DNA of 53,764 bases from an uncultured Candidatus Melainabacteria bacterium (GCA_947361615.1 CANAJP010000005.1:1-53764), one strand, 5' to 3'. Shown: positions 17,519 through 27,699, counted from the stretch's first letter. Numbers and translations are program-made. The notes: generated by a model not told the origin, from the letters alone.

Positions 17519-18100
17519 TATTCAATGTGTGGTGAAGTTCAAAAGAACAATGTTTACTACCGTTGTTCACATCACGACAGACAATGTGTGAACACTTCAT
17601 ACATTTCAGAAAAAGTAATGACAGCTGCATTGCGCAGACATCTTTCAAGAATTGCAATTGACAAAAAATTATTTGAACCACTCAAATATTCGCTCAATAT
17701 TAGCCTTAAAGATGAACAAAATTTTCACAAAAAAGAAGTTACACGTATTAACTTAGAAATAGAACAATGCACGGAAACTCTTAAAAAGATGTTTATTGAT
17801 CAAATCAACAAAGTTTTAGATGTAGATTTATGGTTAAACTTCAAAAATGAATACGAAGTCAAATTGAACAAGCTCAATGCAGAATTGCAAAGATACCAAA
17901 ATGCCAATGTTGACTATATGCAAACAGACATGAAACTTCTTGAAATATGCCACAACGCAAGTTTACCATACTCGAAACTCTCACCTCAAGAAATTGCACA
18001 AATGGTTTGGCAAACTTATTCATCTGTCACTGTTCAAGGAAAAAGCGTTAAACTTAAATTCGCTGAACCCTTTGACACCATTGAAAAACTTGTTCGTACT
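17519..18100 (+). pseudogene. Large serine recombinase remnant, middle part (5' deleted, 3' displaced)
   Basis: From TTATTCAATGTGTGGTG onward this sequence is a close copy of 42122-42703 in the intact recombinase at 41269. It covers the zinc ribbon (MCGEVQKNN...YYRCSHHDRQC), the coiled coil and the region up to LVRT. The catalytic N-terminal 290 residues are missing. After GTACT the homology stops and transposon sequence begins; it resumes at 28108. It therefore records an older copy of the same element, deleted on its left and later hit by the transposon. Confidence 0.9.
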
Positions 18101-18110
18101 GTGTAAAGAG

Positions 18111-18155
18111 TCACATGGTTTGATTATTTAGTTCACTTAGTTTGATTATTTTGGG
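18111..18155. repeat. Transposon left-end binding sites L1 and L2
   Basis: L1 (18111-18130) and L2 (18133-18155) share TCAC(A/T)T(G/A)GTTTGATTATTT with a 22-bp offset. They are direct repeats placed 11 and 33 bases inside the element end. Confidence 0.8.
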
Positions 18156-18234
18156 TAAAACTCATAAAACATTTTAAATAAATGTGACTGTAATTTACCA
18201 ATAATTTTGATAAAATAATATATATTATAATAAG

Positions 18235-20829
18235 TTATAAAGTATATGCAGTTATAACATCAACGATTTCATCAATTAAAAGTTTAGGAATTAAGTTATT
18301 TTCTTTTATGCTTTGAATATTATCATTAAGCCATTGCAATGCTTCAGCTTCTGTCATATTTTCATTATTTAAAATCAGATTACCTTCCTCATCTTCTAAA
18401 CTTTCTAATTCAAATATAGTTGAACGAGATAAACCAAGTATAATCATTGATGCTTGTGTTTGCTTATTTATACCATACTCTAAAAACATAGCAATATCTT
18501 TATTTTGCTCTTCTGGAATTTGTTTATTTATTTGTTTAAAAAAGAAGTGTAGAACATCAACATAACACGATAAAAGTTTTGGAACTTTATACCTTGCAAG
18601 GTTATCAATATCATTAAACACAGTTCTTACAGATGTATTAAATGTTTCTTTTTTGTTATGTTTCTCATTGTACGTAATTCTTCTCTGTATGATATATGGA
18701 ATATTTTTAAATCTTAACCAACTTGTAGCAATCAGAGCAGAGTAAGTAACTTCAACAAGCCCAGTATTAAAATATCACTGCATTCTTTTTAAAATTGGTA
18801 TTAAACTATCGTACATTTTTTCTTCTGATAAATCTGGAATTATGCTATAAATTTCATCTGGATTTTCTTTGTATTTTTCATAAAATCTGTCTAATAGCTT
18901 TTGCATTGAATAATGAAATGTAGTTGGATGGTTTTCAAGAATGCCTACAGGAATTTGTATTTTATTTGAATAATCTGCCAATACGCTATTTAATTCTTGT
19001 ATTTGTGTATTAGAACATAATGTTTTAATTTCCGAGCATTGTGATATATCATTTGACCTTAAATATTCCTGAAAAAGATAACCAACCGTTGCTTCTATAT
19101 TATCTTTATTAGGATTATCTAAAGGAAGGTCAGACTTAAAAGAATTTACAATAGCATCAAAGTTTGTTGATATAATCTTATGAGTAGTTCTCTCCACGAT
19201 TTGTTCAGTTTTTTCTGTAGGTGCAACATCCCAATCAATGTAGTAAATATTTCCACAAAATTCTTTTCCCAAACGACCTGCCCGCCCAAGAAGATTAAAT
19301 AAATCTGCACCTGACATCGGGATATTTTGTCCTTTTTGAGGTTCTCTAACAAAAATGTTTTTACAAGACAAATTTACACCTTCAAGAAGCGTTGATGTGC
19401 AAATTACATACTTTAATATTTTTTTATTAAATAATTCTTCAATTTTTTGTCTTATAATCTGTGGCATGCTACCATAGTGAAAAGCAATGCGTTTTTTTAA
19501 AAGTTTTATCAATAAAAAATCAGGGTGAACAATTACCTTGCATAATTCAATTAATTCATCCAATTCTTGATTATTAGAATAAGTACTAACTTCCAACTCA
19601 TATATACAATCTGCTATTTTTTCAGCTTGTCCACCACCATTTGCATAAATAAGATTTCCAGAATTATTATGCCCAATGATATATGCCCACTTTGCTAATA
19701 TTTTGTAAGCTGCTTCACTAATACCTATAGAGTTTATTAAATCAACTTTTGCAACTTTAAGTAATGTATTGTTGCTTTCAAGCTTTATCTTCCATTTCTT
19801 TGGTCCGTATGCTCTTCTACATATATGGAAGTAATTTCTATCTACGGTTTGTAAAGTACTTTTGATTTTTTTAGCATTTATATAAACATCTTCTGGATTT
19901 TTAACAAAAGGTCCTGCAAAAACGATTTTAGTATTATTTTCTCGTCTTAATATTTCATCTACGACATTCTGTAGTAACACTCCTCTTTCATTATCGCCAA
20001 CTTTATGAGCTTCATCAACGAAAACTGCCTTAAAATATTTGTTTTTATTTCTTGATAGAAAAATATTCATACGTTCTTGCGTAAAAACGTAAATAGTTTT
20101 ACTTTTATTGGTTAAACTTGTTTTTGTAAAAGGCATTGATATAATATTAACTTTTAATTTATATTCTTCAAACTCTTTCTTTAAGTCCTGTTCAAATTGA
20201 TTTATTAAAGCTCTTGTGGGCACTATAATTCCTACATTAATTTCATTGTTATTATTTAGTTCAAGGTTATATTTTAACCATTTCATTACAATGTATGATT
20301 TACCTGCTGATGTAGGAGCCGATATTGATATAATATTATTAAGCATTTCTACGCCATCCCAAAATTCCTTCTGAAATTTGTTACAATGAACAATATCATC
20401 CTCTGTAACATGAAATGAATACTCCATATCTCTATTAATATTTTCTAAAGTAAACTTAAAAGGTTGTGTAAAATATATATTCTTAGGTAATCTTTGTTTT
20501 TCTTGCGCAAGACTAATTGATTGCTTATTTACTAGCAATTCTAATACCATATATGCAACCTGTTTGTAATAGTCATTATCAATAAATTCTATAACATATT
20601 GAGCAATTCTTTGAGCTATATTATGGTATTTTTCATTAGTACTCTGCGCGAAAATATTTGCAACCTCTAATAAATATCCATAATCTGGCTCTTCAACACT
20701 CATAAATCTGGTATTAGGAATTTTTTCTAATTGCTTACAGGCAGAAATTATAAATAAATTGTTGTAATGTTTTTTAAAATAATCTTTGTTTGCAGTCTCT
20801 GAACTTAATTCATCAAAGAAAGTAGTCAT
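18235..20829 (-). CDS. Hachiman HamB-like helicase, interrupted by one in-frame TGA
   Basis: ATG at 20829 with GGAGG ten bases upstream, overlapping the hamA stop as ATGA. The first 684 codons end at TGA (18775-18777), but the same frame stays open for 180 more codons to TAA at 18235, giving an 864-residue protein. Visible motifs are SAPTSAGKS (near 172), FVDEAHKVGD (near 273) and LLGRAGRLGKE (near 512) of a superfamily 2 helicase. The part after the TGA (FNTGLVEVTYSALIATSWLR...) has no ribosome site and reads as the missing C-terminus. In Hachiman, HamB is a DNA-sensing helicase that restrains the HamA nuclease. The TGA may be a nonsense mutation or readthrough. Confidence 0.8.
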
Positions 20830-21851
20830 AAATTTTCACCTCCCACAATCTTGGCAAATGCTGTTCGAAATTTATCTACGCTAGACATTGGAATAAAAAA
20901 TACGTTTATGACAATATTCTCTAGATTATGCTCGTTAATTTTTTCTGAAAATTTCTGCATCCACTGTGAAGCTGCTTCTGTAGCTTTTTTTGCAGTTTCT
21001 TCTATATTGTTATAATCATAAATATTATTATCATTGAAGCCTATTAAACAAATTCCTCTAACCTCTGTAAATAATTTATTTTTTCTATGTTCTGGGTCAA
21101 AATAATTCTTTAATTTTTCTCTTAAAGCCATTTCATAATCACTATTTCCAAAATCACAGTAGGTATTTAATAGATTTAAATCTGTACCGTCATCACTTCT
21201 TGTTAAGTAAGGCTTAATACTTTCAATACAATTTTTAATAGCCTCTGATATGTTAGCATATACCTTTGCTTCACCATAATGTAAAGCCAATTTCTGTAAA
21301 TCTTCTGTTAATCCAATATGAATCCCATCACTTCCATGTATTGGCATATTATTGCTTGTTTTAAGGCTCATTTTACATATTGCTTGCGGCAATTTTAAGA
21401 TTTGTTCTACTAACAAAAATAATAAAATTTCGCCTTCTTCTCCACTTCTGCGATAATCTTCTGGTGTTACTTCACCTTTATCAAATAAGGATTTTTTGTA
21501 AATCCAATAATCAATAAATTTCTTTTTTGCTTCTTCAAATATCTTAATAAGTTCTTCGGACTGACCATTAGCTGCTTGTATTTTACTTCTTGGAATAACG
21601 TAATTGACCAATGAATAAAGCATTCTCTTTGCTAAATCATTATAACCACAATCAGAATTTTGTTGATTAGGTAATAAAAAATAACAATGAGTTACCGTTT
21701 TTGTATTTTCTATAGTTTTATAATCTTTTAATTCATGTATTTTAAAAGCATTCTCAATACAATTATGCAAAGATTTTTCATAATCTGACCGTTCCAATAG
21801 ATTAGGAATATATTTATTTAAAATATCAAGTTCATTTTCTAAATTACTCAT
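20826..21851 (-). CDS. Hachiman HamA-like nuclease (DUF1837)
   Basis: 341 residues. The C-terminal two-thirds carry the DUF1837 signature: HGSDGIHIGL at residues about 170-180 followed by LHYGEAKVY at about 195-203, which supplies the D...E.K nuclease residues, and the later GICLIGFNDN segment. HamA forms the effector of Hachiman, degrading DNA when the HamB helicase is triggered. The TGA stop overlaps the hamB ATG by four bases, so the pair is translationally coupled. Here TGA is clearly used as a stop. Upstream, 21852-22090 is an AT-rich promoter region without a gene. Confidence 0.85.
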   Translation of the reverse strand: MSNLENELDILNKYIPNLLERSDYEKSLHNCIENAFKIHELKDYKTIENTKTVTHCYFLLPNQQNSDCGYNDLAKRMLYSLVNYVIPRSKIQAANGQSEELIKIFEEAKKKFIDYWIYKKSLFDKGEVTPEDYRRSGEEGEILLFLLVEQILKLPQAICKMSLKTSNNMPIHGSDGIHIGLTEDLQKLALHYGEAKVYANISEAIKNCIESIKPYLTRSDDGTDLNLLNTYCDFGNSDYEMALREKLKNYFDPEHRKNKLFTEVRGICLIGFNDNNIYDYNNIEETAKKATEAASQWMQKFSEKINEHNLENIVINVFFIPMSSVDKFRTAFAKIVGGENL

Positions 21852-22090
21852 CTCACTACTCTTAAATTACTTTAATTCTATCATAATACTGCAATTGTTG
21901 CTATTTCATAACAAATAATATCAAAAATCTTGTTAAAATATTATACATATAAATTAGTTATTAAAAAGTAAAATTGAAAACGAGTTGTTTTGTTATTAAA
22001 ATAGATGTAACTTTTAATGCATTGAAAACCCTTTATAATATATGATTTAGAAAACAATATTTTAAAATTTAAGTTAGTTTTTACCTAAAG

Positions 22091-22393
22091 TTATATTTTT
22101 CTTGCTATCTCTAGAAGTTTTTCAATCGATTTTGACAATCTTTCGTATGGTGGAAGTGAATTTATTGTTGTTAAAAATAAATTATATTCTAAAATTAAGT
22201 TACTATTAGAATAGCTTATTACATTATTTAATATTGATTGTGTATATCGTTGCCAGATATTAACCATATCAGAACTTATAGGTGTGTATGAAGATTTTCT
22301 TAATATATCCATTCCTTCATTGATGACGATCATAATAGTATTAAAATTTGAGTTATTGTAATTATTGTAATATGGTGAAAATCTGTTAAACAT
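22091..22393 (-). CDS. Small helical protein, partner of the membrane protein upstream
   Basis: ATG at 22393 is chosen because GGAGGTG lies directly before it, inside the end of the preceding gene; a longer ATG at 22405 lacks such a site. The 100 residues begin with an Asn/Tyr-rich stretch (SPYYNNYNNSNFN) and continue as amphipathic helices without known motifs. It overlaps the membrane-protein gene by eight bases, so the two are probably made together. No family recognised. Confidence 0.6.
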   Translation of the reverse strand: MFNRFSPYYNNYNNSNFNTIMIVINEGMDILRKSSYTPISSDMVNIWQRYTQSILNNVISYSNSNLILEYNLFLTTINSLPPYERLSKSIEKLLEIARKI

Positions 22394-22928
22394 TTCCACC
22401 TCCATTATTTTTTTCTAAAGTATTAAGTTCTTCTTTTAGTTTATCAATAATTTTATTTCTATTTTCAATTTCATCTTTAGGGATTTCAGTTGCATTTATA
22501 TTGTTAAGAGTACCATTTGAATCAAACTTAAAGCCTAATAATTGACAATTCCCAAATGGAACTATAGATAAAATAATTAACCAAATCAACAAGATTCCTT
22601 CTTTGCTTGGCATTCTCCAATTGATGTCTATAATGCTATGCCAACAAATCAAGCATGCCAATAAAACTAATCCAAAAATTATAAAATACCAAACTATTAA
22701 TAATAAATTATGTTCATGCAAATAAAACAACACATTCAAAAATTCTTGCCATCTGGTTTTAATGCGTAATATTGTCTTTTTAAGTTCTATTGCAACCCAA
22801 ATTTTTATTTTGTTATATATTTTAAAGATTTTAAAACAATATATAATTATTCCCAAAATAATAATTATAATAAGTATAGGAACACACATTTTTGCATAAT
22901 ACAAAACTTGTTGCAACAAACTATTCAT
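22386..22928 (-). CDS. Membrane protein with three or four transmembrane segments
   Basis: 180 residues. Hydrophobic segments are visible at about 14-33 (ILIIIIILGIIIYCF), 76-98 (LLLIVWYFIIFGLVLLACLI) and 110-125 (GILLIWLIILSIVPFG), followed by a soluble coiled tail (EIENRNKIIDKLKEELNTLE). The tail ends NNGGGNV, whose codons supply the ribosome site of the next gene. As cargo next to hamA in a transposon, this two-gene unit could be a membrane-acting defence or immunity module. That is inference from position only. Confidence 0.6.
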   Translation of the reverse strand: MNSLLQQVLYYAKMCVPILIIIIILGIIIYCFKIFKIYNKIKIWVAIELKKTILRIKTRWQEFLNVLFYLHEHNLLLIVWYFIIFGLVLLACLICWHSIIDINWRMPSKEGILLIWLIILSIVPFGNCQLLGFKFDSNGTLNNINATEIPKDEIENRNKIIDKLKEELNTLEKNNGGGNV

Positions 22929-23074
22929 ATAGAAATAGTATCATAAAAATATTACAATGAATTGTAAATAAATTCTAATTTCCATTTATGTCCAAATGTA
23001 ACTTCTTTCTGCGTCGTACTAGCTTTCCTCTATCTTCGTTGATAGTGTGTTGTGTGTCAAAAGGAGGATAGATT

Positions 23075-23296
23075 ATGAAAGTTAACAGTTATTGTTTAGA
23101 AAAGAAAGAACTTGATAAATTTACACGAAATGCTGCACGAATTTATAACATTGTCGTTGTATTATCATATTTTTGTAATGAACAGCAAGAAATCGAGGAA
23201 TTATGTAACATTACACCAATTGTAAATCATCTAAGGCGAGAATCAGACACTTTATATTCAGACTTACTTGACTTAGATGACGAAGATTGCGAATAA
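23075..23296 (+). CDS. Small acidic protein, unknown
   Basis: 73 residues behind a strong AAAGGAGG site, and the only plus-strand gene inside the transposon. It has helical content, a Cys-containing N-terminal half and a very acidic end (DLLDLDDEDCE). A strong hairpin terminator follows at 23371. Its size, charge and orientation against the transposition genes would suit a regulator or inhibitor, but nothing identifies it. A promoter probably lies in 22929-23060; I see no other gene there. Confidence 0.6.
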   Translation: MKVNSYCLEKKELDKFTRNAARIYNIVVVLSYFCNEQQEIEELCNITPIVNHLRRESDTLYSDLLDLDDEDCE

Positions 23297-23370
23297 ATGC
23301 CGTTCAAAAAGTGTTCAAAATGCTCTGTATTGAATTTTTATTTGTATTTAATAAAATGTGTATACTAAAA

Positions 23371-23412
23371 AATATGCCTACCTAAAATAAGCATTTTAGA
23401 CGGGCATATTTT
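23371..23412. terminator. Two-tier hairpin between convergent transposon genes
   Basis: Outer arms AATATGCC / GGCATATT and inner arms CTAAAAT / ATTTTAG with loop AAGC. A T-tract follows on the plus side and TTTTTTAG on the minus side, so it can end both the small plus-strand gene and the minus-strand transposition genes. Confidence 0.75.
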
Positions 23413-23453
23413 GTAAATTAAGATTAATTTAGGGAAGGGTTTAATAAGATATA

Positions 23454-24128
23454 TTAACTAATAATCAAATTCTTTAAATCCGAATAGAGTTCATCAAATG
23501 TTTTATTCCGTCTCCAAATTCCTTCTGCTAATCTATGATAAACATAAGCTTCGTTAATATTATGGTTTTCAATTCTCTTTAAAAACGAATAAACTTTTTT
23601 GTATTCTTTAACTTCTGTTTTAGTAAATTCTTTTTCAAAGTTTGCTCTTAAAGGTTTTTCAGACACATAAACATTATTATTGTAATAATAAAAAAAGGCC
23701 TGCTTATTAAAAAATGTTCCAACTCTTGCAATTTTGGGATTTTTTAAATAGTTATCTAATAATACGTTATGTTGTCTTTCGTAAATTTTTTGCCTAAAAA
23801 GTTGATGAAAATCGCAGATACAATTTTCTTGGCATTTAACCAAATGTTTTAATTTGCCAGTTGGAATTTCTAAACAAAATCCTTTTAAAATAATTTCAAA
23901 ATCTTCCTCTGAGTGATATAACGTCATTAAATTCAGGTTCTTATTATTTTTGATAGGTTGAGTTTCACACAAAGAATAAACACCATCAACTTCAATAATT
24001 TCTTGGTCATCAAGTAGGTTATATATTATTGTTTGTACATGTTCAAATTCTAGTTCCGTAAACTGAACAATATCTTCAAGCGTACAATTTTTCAATCTTT
24101 TGCACAGCCTTAATACTTGGTCTTTCAT
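23454..24128 (-). CDS. Transposition-associated winged-helix protein
   Basis: 224 residues; ATG at 24128 with AAAGGA eight bases upstream, overlapping the MuB-like gene by 53 bases. Residues 1-55 look like a winged helix (CTLEDIVQFTELEFEHVQTIIYNLLDDQEIIEVDG). The middle has a Cys/His cluster (CQENCICDFHQLF, residues 99-111) that may bind metal. No catalytic motif is seen. Being third in the transposase-ATPase operon, it probably helps choose targets or regulate transposition. It does not resemble TniQ/TnsD clearly enough to claim that. Confidence 0.65.
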   Translation of the reverse strand: MKDQVLRLCKRLKNCTLEDIVQFTELEFEHVQTIIYNLLDDQEIIEVDGVYSLCETQPIKNNKNLNLMTLYHSEEDFEIILKGFCLEIPTGKLKHLVKCQENCICDFHQLFRQKIYERQHNVLLDNYLKNPKIARVGTFFNKQAFFYYYNNNVYVSEKPLRANFEKEFTKTEVKEYKKVYSFLKRIENHNINEAYVYHRLAEGIWRRNKTFDELYSDLKNLIIS

Positions 24129-24807
24129 TTAATATTCCTTTCAAATCGTATTCTGTAAGCTCATTTATTCCGTTGGTATTGCTTAATTTTTCGAGCCTGT
24201 TTATTAATTTAACAAGTTGTCGGAATTGATCCGTACGAGTGGCAAGATAGTTTATTGCATCATCGCTAAATTTTAATTCAGTTAATTCTTCCAATATTTC
24301 AGCAATCTCGTCAACACCAAAATGCTCAAATTCCAGCTTTTTATATAATCTATCTTCAAAATGTTTAAATCGGGCAATCTTTTTATCAATCAATTTCATT
24401 CCCACTAAAACAATCGGAACCCCTGTCATATCTTGAATATCTCTCAATGCCTCAATTACATTTTTATTCCCGATTAAATAATCTGCCTCGTCAACAATTA
24501 TTATTCTTGAATCCTGTTTCAAATGTTTTAATATCAGCTTGAAATTCTCTTGCATCATATAATATGGTCGTTCGTCAAGTTCTTCGGCAATTGCCTTCAA
24601 AAGCCCATTCTGTGTCATTTCATTATTTGCTCTGACATAAACGGCGTTATTTCTTGTTGCCCACCATATTATTGAGTGGGTTTTTCCAAGCCCATGGTCA
24701 CCATAAACCAACGCTAACTTTGGAATATTGGGTGGAAGTTTCTGAACTTCATCCATCAAACTAATAAATTGTTTGACGTTATTTGTTTTAATAAATGTGT
24801 TTTTCAT
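24076..24807 (-). CDS. MuB/TniB-like AAA+ transposition ATPase
   Basis: 243 residues. Walker A is YGDHGLGKTHS near residue 35-45, Walker B IIIVDEADYLIG near 98, and sensor-1 VPIVLVGMK near 124, with a C-terminal helical lid. MuB-type ATPases bind target DNA as filaments, recruit the transposase and confer target immunity. It starts three bases after the transposase stop and overlaps the next gene by 53 bases, forming one operon. The stop is TGA. Confidence 0.85.
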   Translation of the reverse strand: MKNTFIKTNNVKQFISLMDEVQKLPPNIPKLALVYGDHGLGKTHSIIWWATRNNAVYVRANNEMTQNGLLKAIAEELDERPYYMMQENFKLILKHLKQDSRIIIVDEADYLIGNKNVIEALRDIQDMTGVPIVLVGMKLIDKKIARFKHFEDRLYKKLEFEHFGVDEIAEILEELTELKFSDDAINYLATRTDQFRQLVKLINRLEKLSNTNGINELTEYDLKGILNERPSIKAVQKIEKLYA

Positions 24808-24810
24808 AAT

Positions 24811-26826
24811 TTAATCTCCATATAAATTAAAGTATTCATCACTTCTTACAAATTTTTTAATCCATTCCCTATCCTCATTTGAAGTTGTTCCATGAGCTAA
24901 TAACCACTCGTATTTTTCACCGTTTGAACTAAAAAATGGTCTGTTCATCTGCTGTTCACGAGGCGTTTTCTTCTTTTCACGTTTGGGTTTTACAACTGAA
25001 ATTTTTTGAATTTCATTTTTATCCCCCTCATTTACCCCCTCGATTTCTAAAAGAGGAATTTCATCTGTTTTAAACGTTTGTTTAACCTTTTTAACCAATC
25101 TGCTTTTAATTTTTTGTTGCTTTTTGTATTGTTGATTGTATTCTTCTAAATCCTCCGCCGTTCCGAGTATTCTTGCCATTGGATGAACTTTTTCTACCCG
25201 ATGAGCCACACACAAGAATTCACCTTTTGCCGAATAAACATGAACTTTTGATAAATCAAACAGGCTGTATCGGATGTAAATTTTATCCCTTAATCCAAGT
25301 ATAGCCTCGCTTCTGTAATGCATATTTAAAAATGTTATTCCGTGCTTATTAATTGTTCGACCTTCAGTTTTCATCATCAAATAATCCAGAGTTGATTTAT
25401 TTAAATCCTGCTTTTGAACGCTATCCAACATTTCTTGAATACTTCGTGAACGATCGTTAGGACATGGCTTTTGATTGTGAAACTCAAGCCAACAATCAAT
25501 ATATTTTATTACTTCTTGCACCGTTGGGATTTTTCCTTTTGTTAAATTTTGGTGAATTTGAAGATGTAATTTTTCACTCCTGTTCATCCAAGCTGGGCGA
25601 TTTTCAATTGATGTCCCAATATAGCTTGGCATCAATTTTTCAAACTCTTCCTGAAAATCCAAGAAAAATCGCTCGATAACTTTCGCTCTTGCATTGTAGG
25701 GTTTAGCAAAAACGGAGTGGATACCTAAATTGGCATACACTCCGTTAAATTCCCCCTCCTCGAAATCCGAATTTTGAAAATACTTGGATTTGAATGCCTT
25801 TCCATTATCTTGATATACAACTTTCGGAATTAAACCAAGATTTAAAATTGCATTTCTCAAAGCCGATGCAATGCATTGAGTGTTTTCTGTCATCATAATT
25901 TCATAACCGATTAACGCTGTTGATTTCCAATCTAAAAAGCCAACAAGTGTTGCTCTTGTCGGCTTTCCTGTGAATGGATTAATAACTTGAAAATTAAGAA
26001 CGTGACCGTCTGCTATTATTACATCCCCAACTTCAATCTTTGAAATATCTCGTTCTATGTATGGCTCAACCTTATCATGATAAGCCTTCATACCCTCACG
26101 TCTTAAAGTCCATTCTGCGTAATTATTATCTCTAAAATGTTCGGCATATCTTTTAAAAGTGATACTGCTTGGCAGTTCGTTTTCATCATATCCTTGCTTA
26201 ATTAATATTTGTTTTGTAAGTCTTATCGCAGTGTTATAGCCGAATTTATTTTGGTGGAGCAACAAAGTTAATAATACTTTTTTCATGTTTTCATCCAATA
26301 TGGAATTATACTCACCCTGTTTGCTAATTTGATATTGAGGAATTAAACTCTCGGCATTTCCTGTCTTTTTGTAGGCTTGAATGTATCGTCTTAGTGTTCC
26401 GATTGAAATTGAGCCCATAAACTCGTATGCTTTTGGTAAAAATAATCCTGTATTATACAATTCTAAAAACTCGTGGTCTGCTTGATTTTGAGTCGGATAT
26501 CTTAAACGATGCTCAAGAGCGGCTTTTACAATGTTTATTCTATGGTTTGCCGTCAATCGTGCTTTATCCGTTACAACAGGTGCTTGATAATTCATAGGCA
26601 CAAGTGCGGTTGATTTTGTTTCGCACTTCCTCAATTTTTGCTGTAATTCAGGCTCTAAACTTGAAAACAGGATTTCATAAGAAATGCCGCCGTTGACTTT
26701 AACCTCTCTTGAAATATATTTGCTTTCAGGCTTGTTAATTTCCATTCTGATTGAACGGGTACTTTTCAACCCCTTAGCTTTTGCTATTTCTTTAATATTA
26801 ATGTATTCGTTTCTCATCGCAAACAC
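24811..26826 (-). CDS. MuA/TniA-like DDE transposase
   Basis: 671 residues. N-terminal HTH (NIKEIAKAKGLKSTRSIRMEI), a second DNA-binding region, then the rve/RNase H core: first Asp in VIIADGH near residue 271, second Asp in VVYQDNGKAF near 341, and Glu in ARAKVIERFF near 385, so the D-D-E triad is complete. After a Mu-type beta-barrel C-domain comes a basic tail rich in Lys. It would bind the repeated sites at both ends of the element and catalyse strand transfer. Start ATG at 26826; an alternative ATG lies at residue 4. Confidence 0.9.
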   Translation of the reverse strand: MFAMRNEYINIKEIAKAKGLKSTRSIRMEINKPESKYISREVKVNGGISYEILFSSLEPELQQKLRKCETKSTALVPMNYQAPVVTDKARLTANHRINIVKAALEHRLRYPTQNQADHEFLELYNTGLFLPKAYEFMGSISIGTLRRYIQAYKKTGNAESLIPQYQISKQGEYNSILDENMKKVLLTLLLHQNKFGYNTAIRLTKQILIKQGYDENELPSSITFKRYAEHFRDNNYAEWTLRREGMKAYHDKVEPYIERDISKIEVGDVIIADGHVLNFQVINPFTGKPTRATLVGFLDWKSTALIGYEIMMTENTQCIASALRNAILNLGLIPKVVYQDNGKAFKSKYFQNSDFEEGEFNGVYANLGIHSVFAKPYNARAKVIERFFLDFQEEFEKLMPSYIGTSIENRPAWMNRSEKLHLQIHQNLTKGKIPTVQEVIKYIDCWLEFHNQKPCPNDRSRSIQEMLDSVQKQDLNKSTLDYLMMKTEGRTINKHGITFLNMHYRSEAILGLRDKIYIRYSLFDLSKVHVYSAKGEFLCVAHRVEKVHPMARILGTAEDLEEYNQQYKKQQKIKSRLVKKVKQTFKTDEIPLLEIEGVNEGDKNEIQKISVVKPKREKKKTPREQQMNRPFFSSNGEKYEWLLAHGTTSNEDREWIKKFVRSDEYFNLYGD

Positions 26827-27138
26827 ACATTAACTCCGAAGAGTGAAAATTGGAACACCACTTCCGAGCATTGTGTCGGTTTTGTATCAATTAATTATTG
26901 AAAATTTTTAAAAGAAAATGTAAAGTAACATATAAAATGAGAACAAACGACCTTGCCGAAAGTGTAAGCAATAAAGGGTGGAAGGGCGAATTTCACGTGT
27001 TAGAAAATTTACGGAACTTAAAAATGCGGAACTAATTTTATGGAACTTTTGGAAGTCATTTTAAGTTACAATCAACTATAAAAAATATAATCTGAGAAAA
27101 ATATTTGATACTTGCTACAATTATATACAATCTGTTGA
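26827..27138. other. Intergenic region upstream of the transposase
   Basis: About 310 bases without a convincing gene on either strand. Near the transposase start, CTCCGAAGAGTG and CACTTCCGAG form an imperfect inverted repeat that might be an operator. The rest is AT-rich. Confidence 0.5.
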
Positions 27139-27699
27139 TTATTGCATTCCTTTTAATGCATTCCATTCATGTTCTAAAATGGACATAAATATAATATCTG
27201 CATATTTATCCCCATCAAGTATTGCATTTCGTTTTATGCCTTCTCTTTTGAAACCAGCTTTCAAATATGTACTTTCTGCTCTTGTGTTATAGGAATAAAC
27301 TTCTAATTCTAAACGATGTAATTTTAATTTGTTAAAAGCAAAATCACGGGTCTTTTCTGTTGCCCAAGTACCAAGCCCATGTCCTCTTTCTGCTGCATGA
27401 TAAATTGCAATACGAAAATGTGCATAACGTAAATCCCAGTCTATTTCATTAATTACACTTTCTCCAACAATTTTACCATTAGGGGATATAATCAGAAAAA
27501 AATATATATCTTTGTTATTAATAGATTTTAAAAAGAAAGAAGTTACATCTTCTTTGGTGAATTCTTGTTTGGAACCGGTTAACCTTGCAACTTCCTTATC
27601 AAGAGGACAATAATTTTGCTCATAATATTTCGAGACATCTTCATTTTGAGCTAACCTAAGTATATATCCATCTTTTTTGCTTAAAATAAACTGTTTCAT
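27139..27699 (-). CDS. GNAT-family N-acetyltransferase (RimJ/RimL type)
   Basis: 186 residues spanning a complete GNAT fold: N-terminal beta strands, IVGESVINEIDWDLRYAHFRIAIY (residues 73-97), the acetyl-CoA loop ERGHGLGTWATEKTRDFAF (about 100-118, QRGxGxG type), and the C-terminal SYNTRAESTYLKAGFKREG. These enzymes acetylate protein N-termini, amines or antibiotics; the substrate here is unknown. It lies inside the transposon near its right end, apart from the transposition operon, so it is cargo. Ribosome site weak (GAGAGA). Confidence 0.85.
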   Translation of the reverse strand: MKQFILSKKDGYILRLAQNEDVSKYYEQNYCPLDKEVARLTGSKQEFTKEDVTSFFLKSINNKDIYFFLIISPNGKIVGESVINEIDWDLRYAHFRIAIYHAAERGHGLGTWATEKTRDFAFNKLKLHRLELEVYSYNTRAESTYLKAGFKREGIKRNAILDGDKYADIIFMSILEHEWNALKGMQ

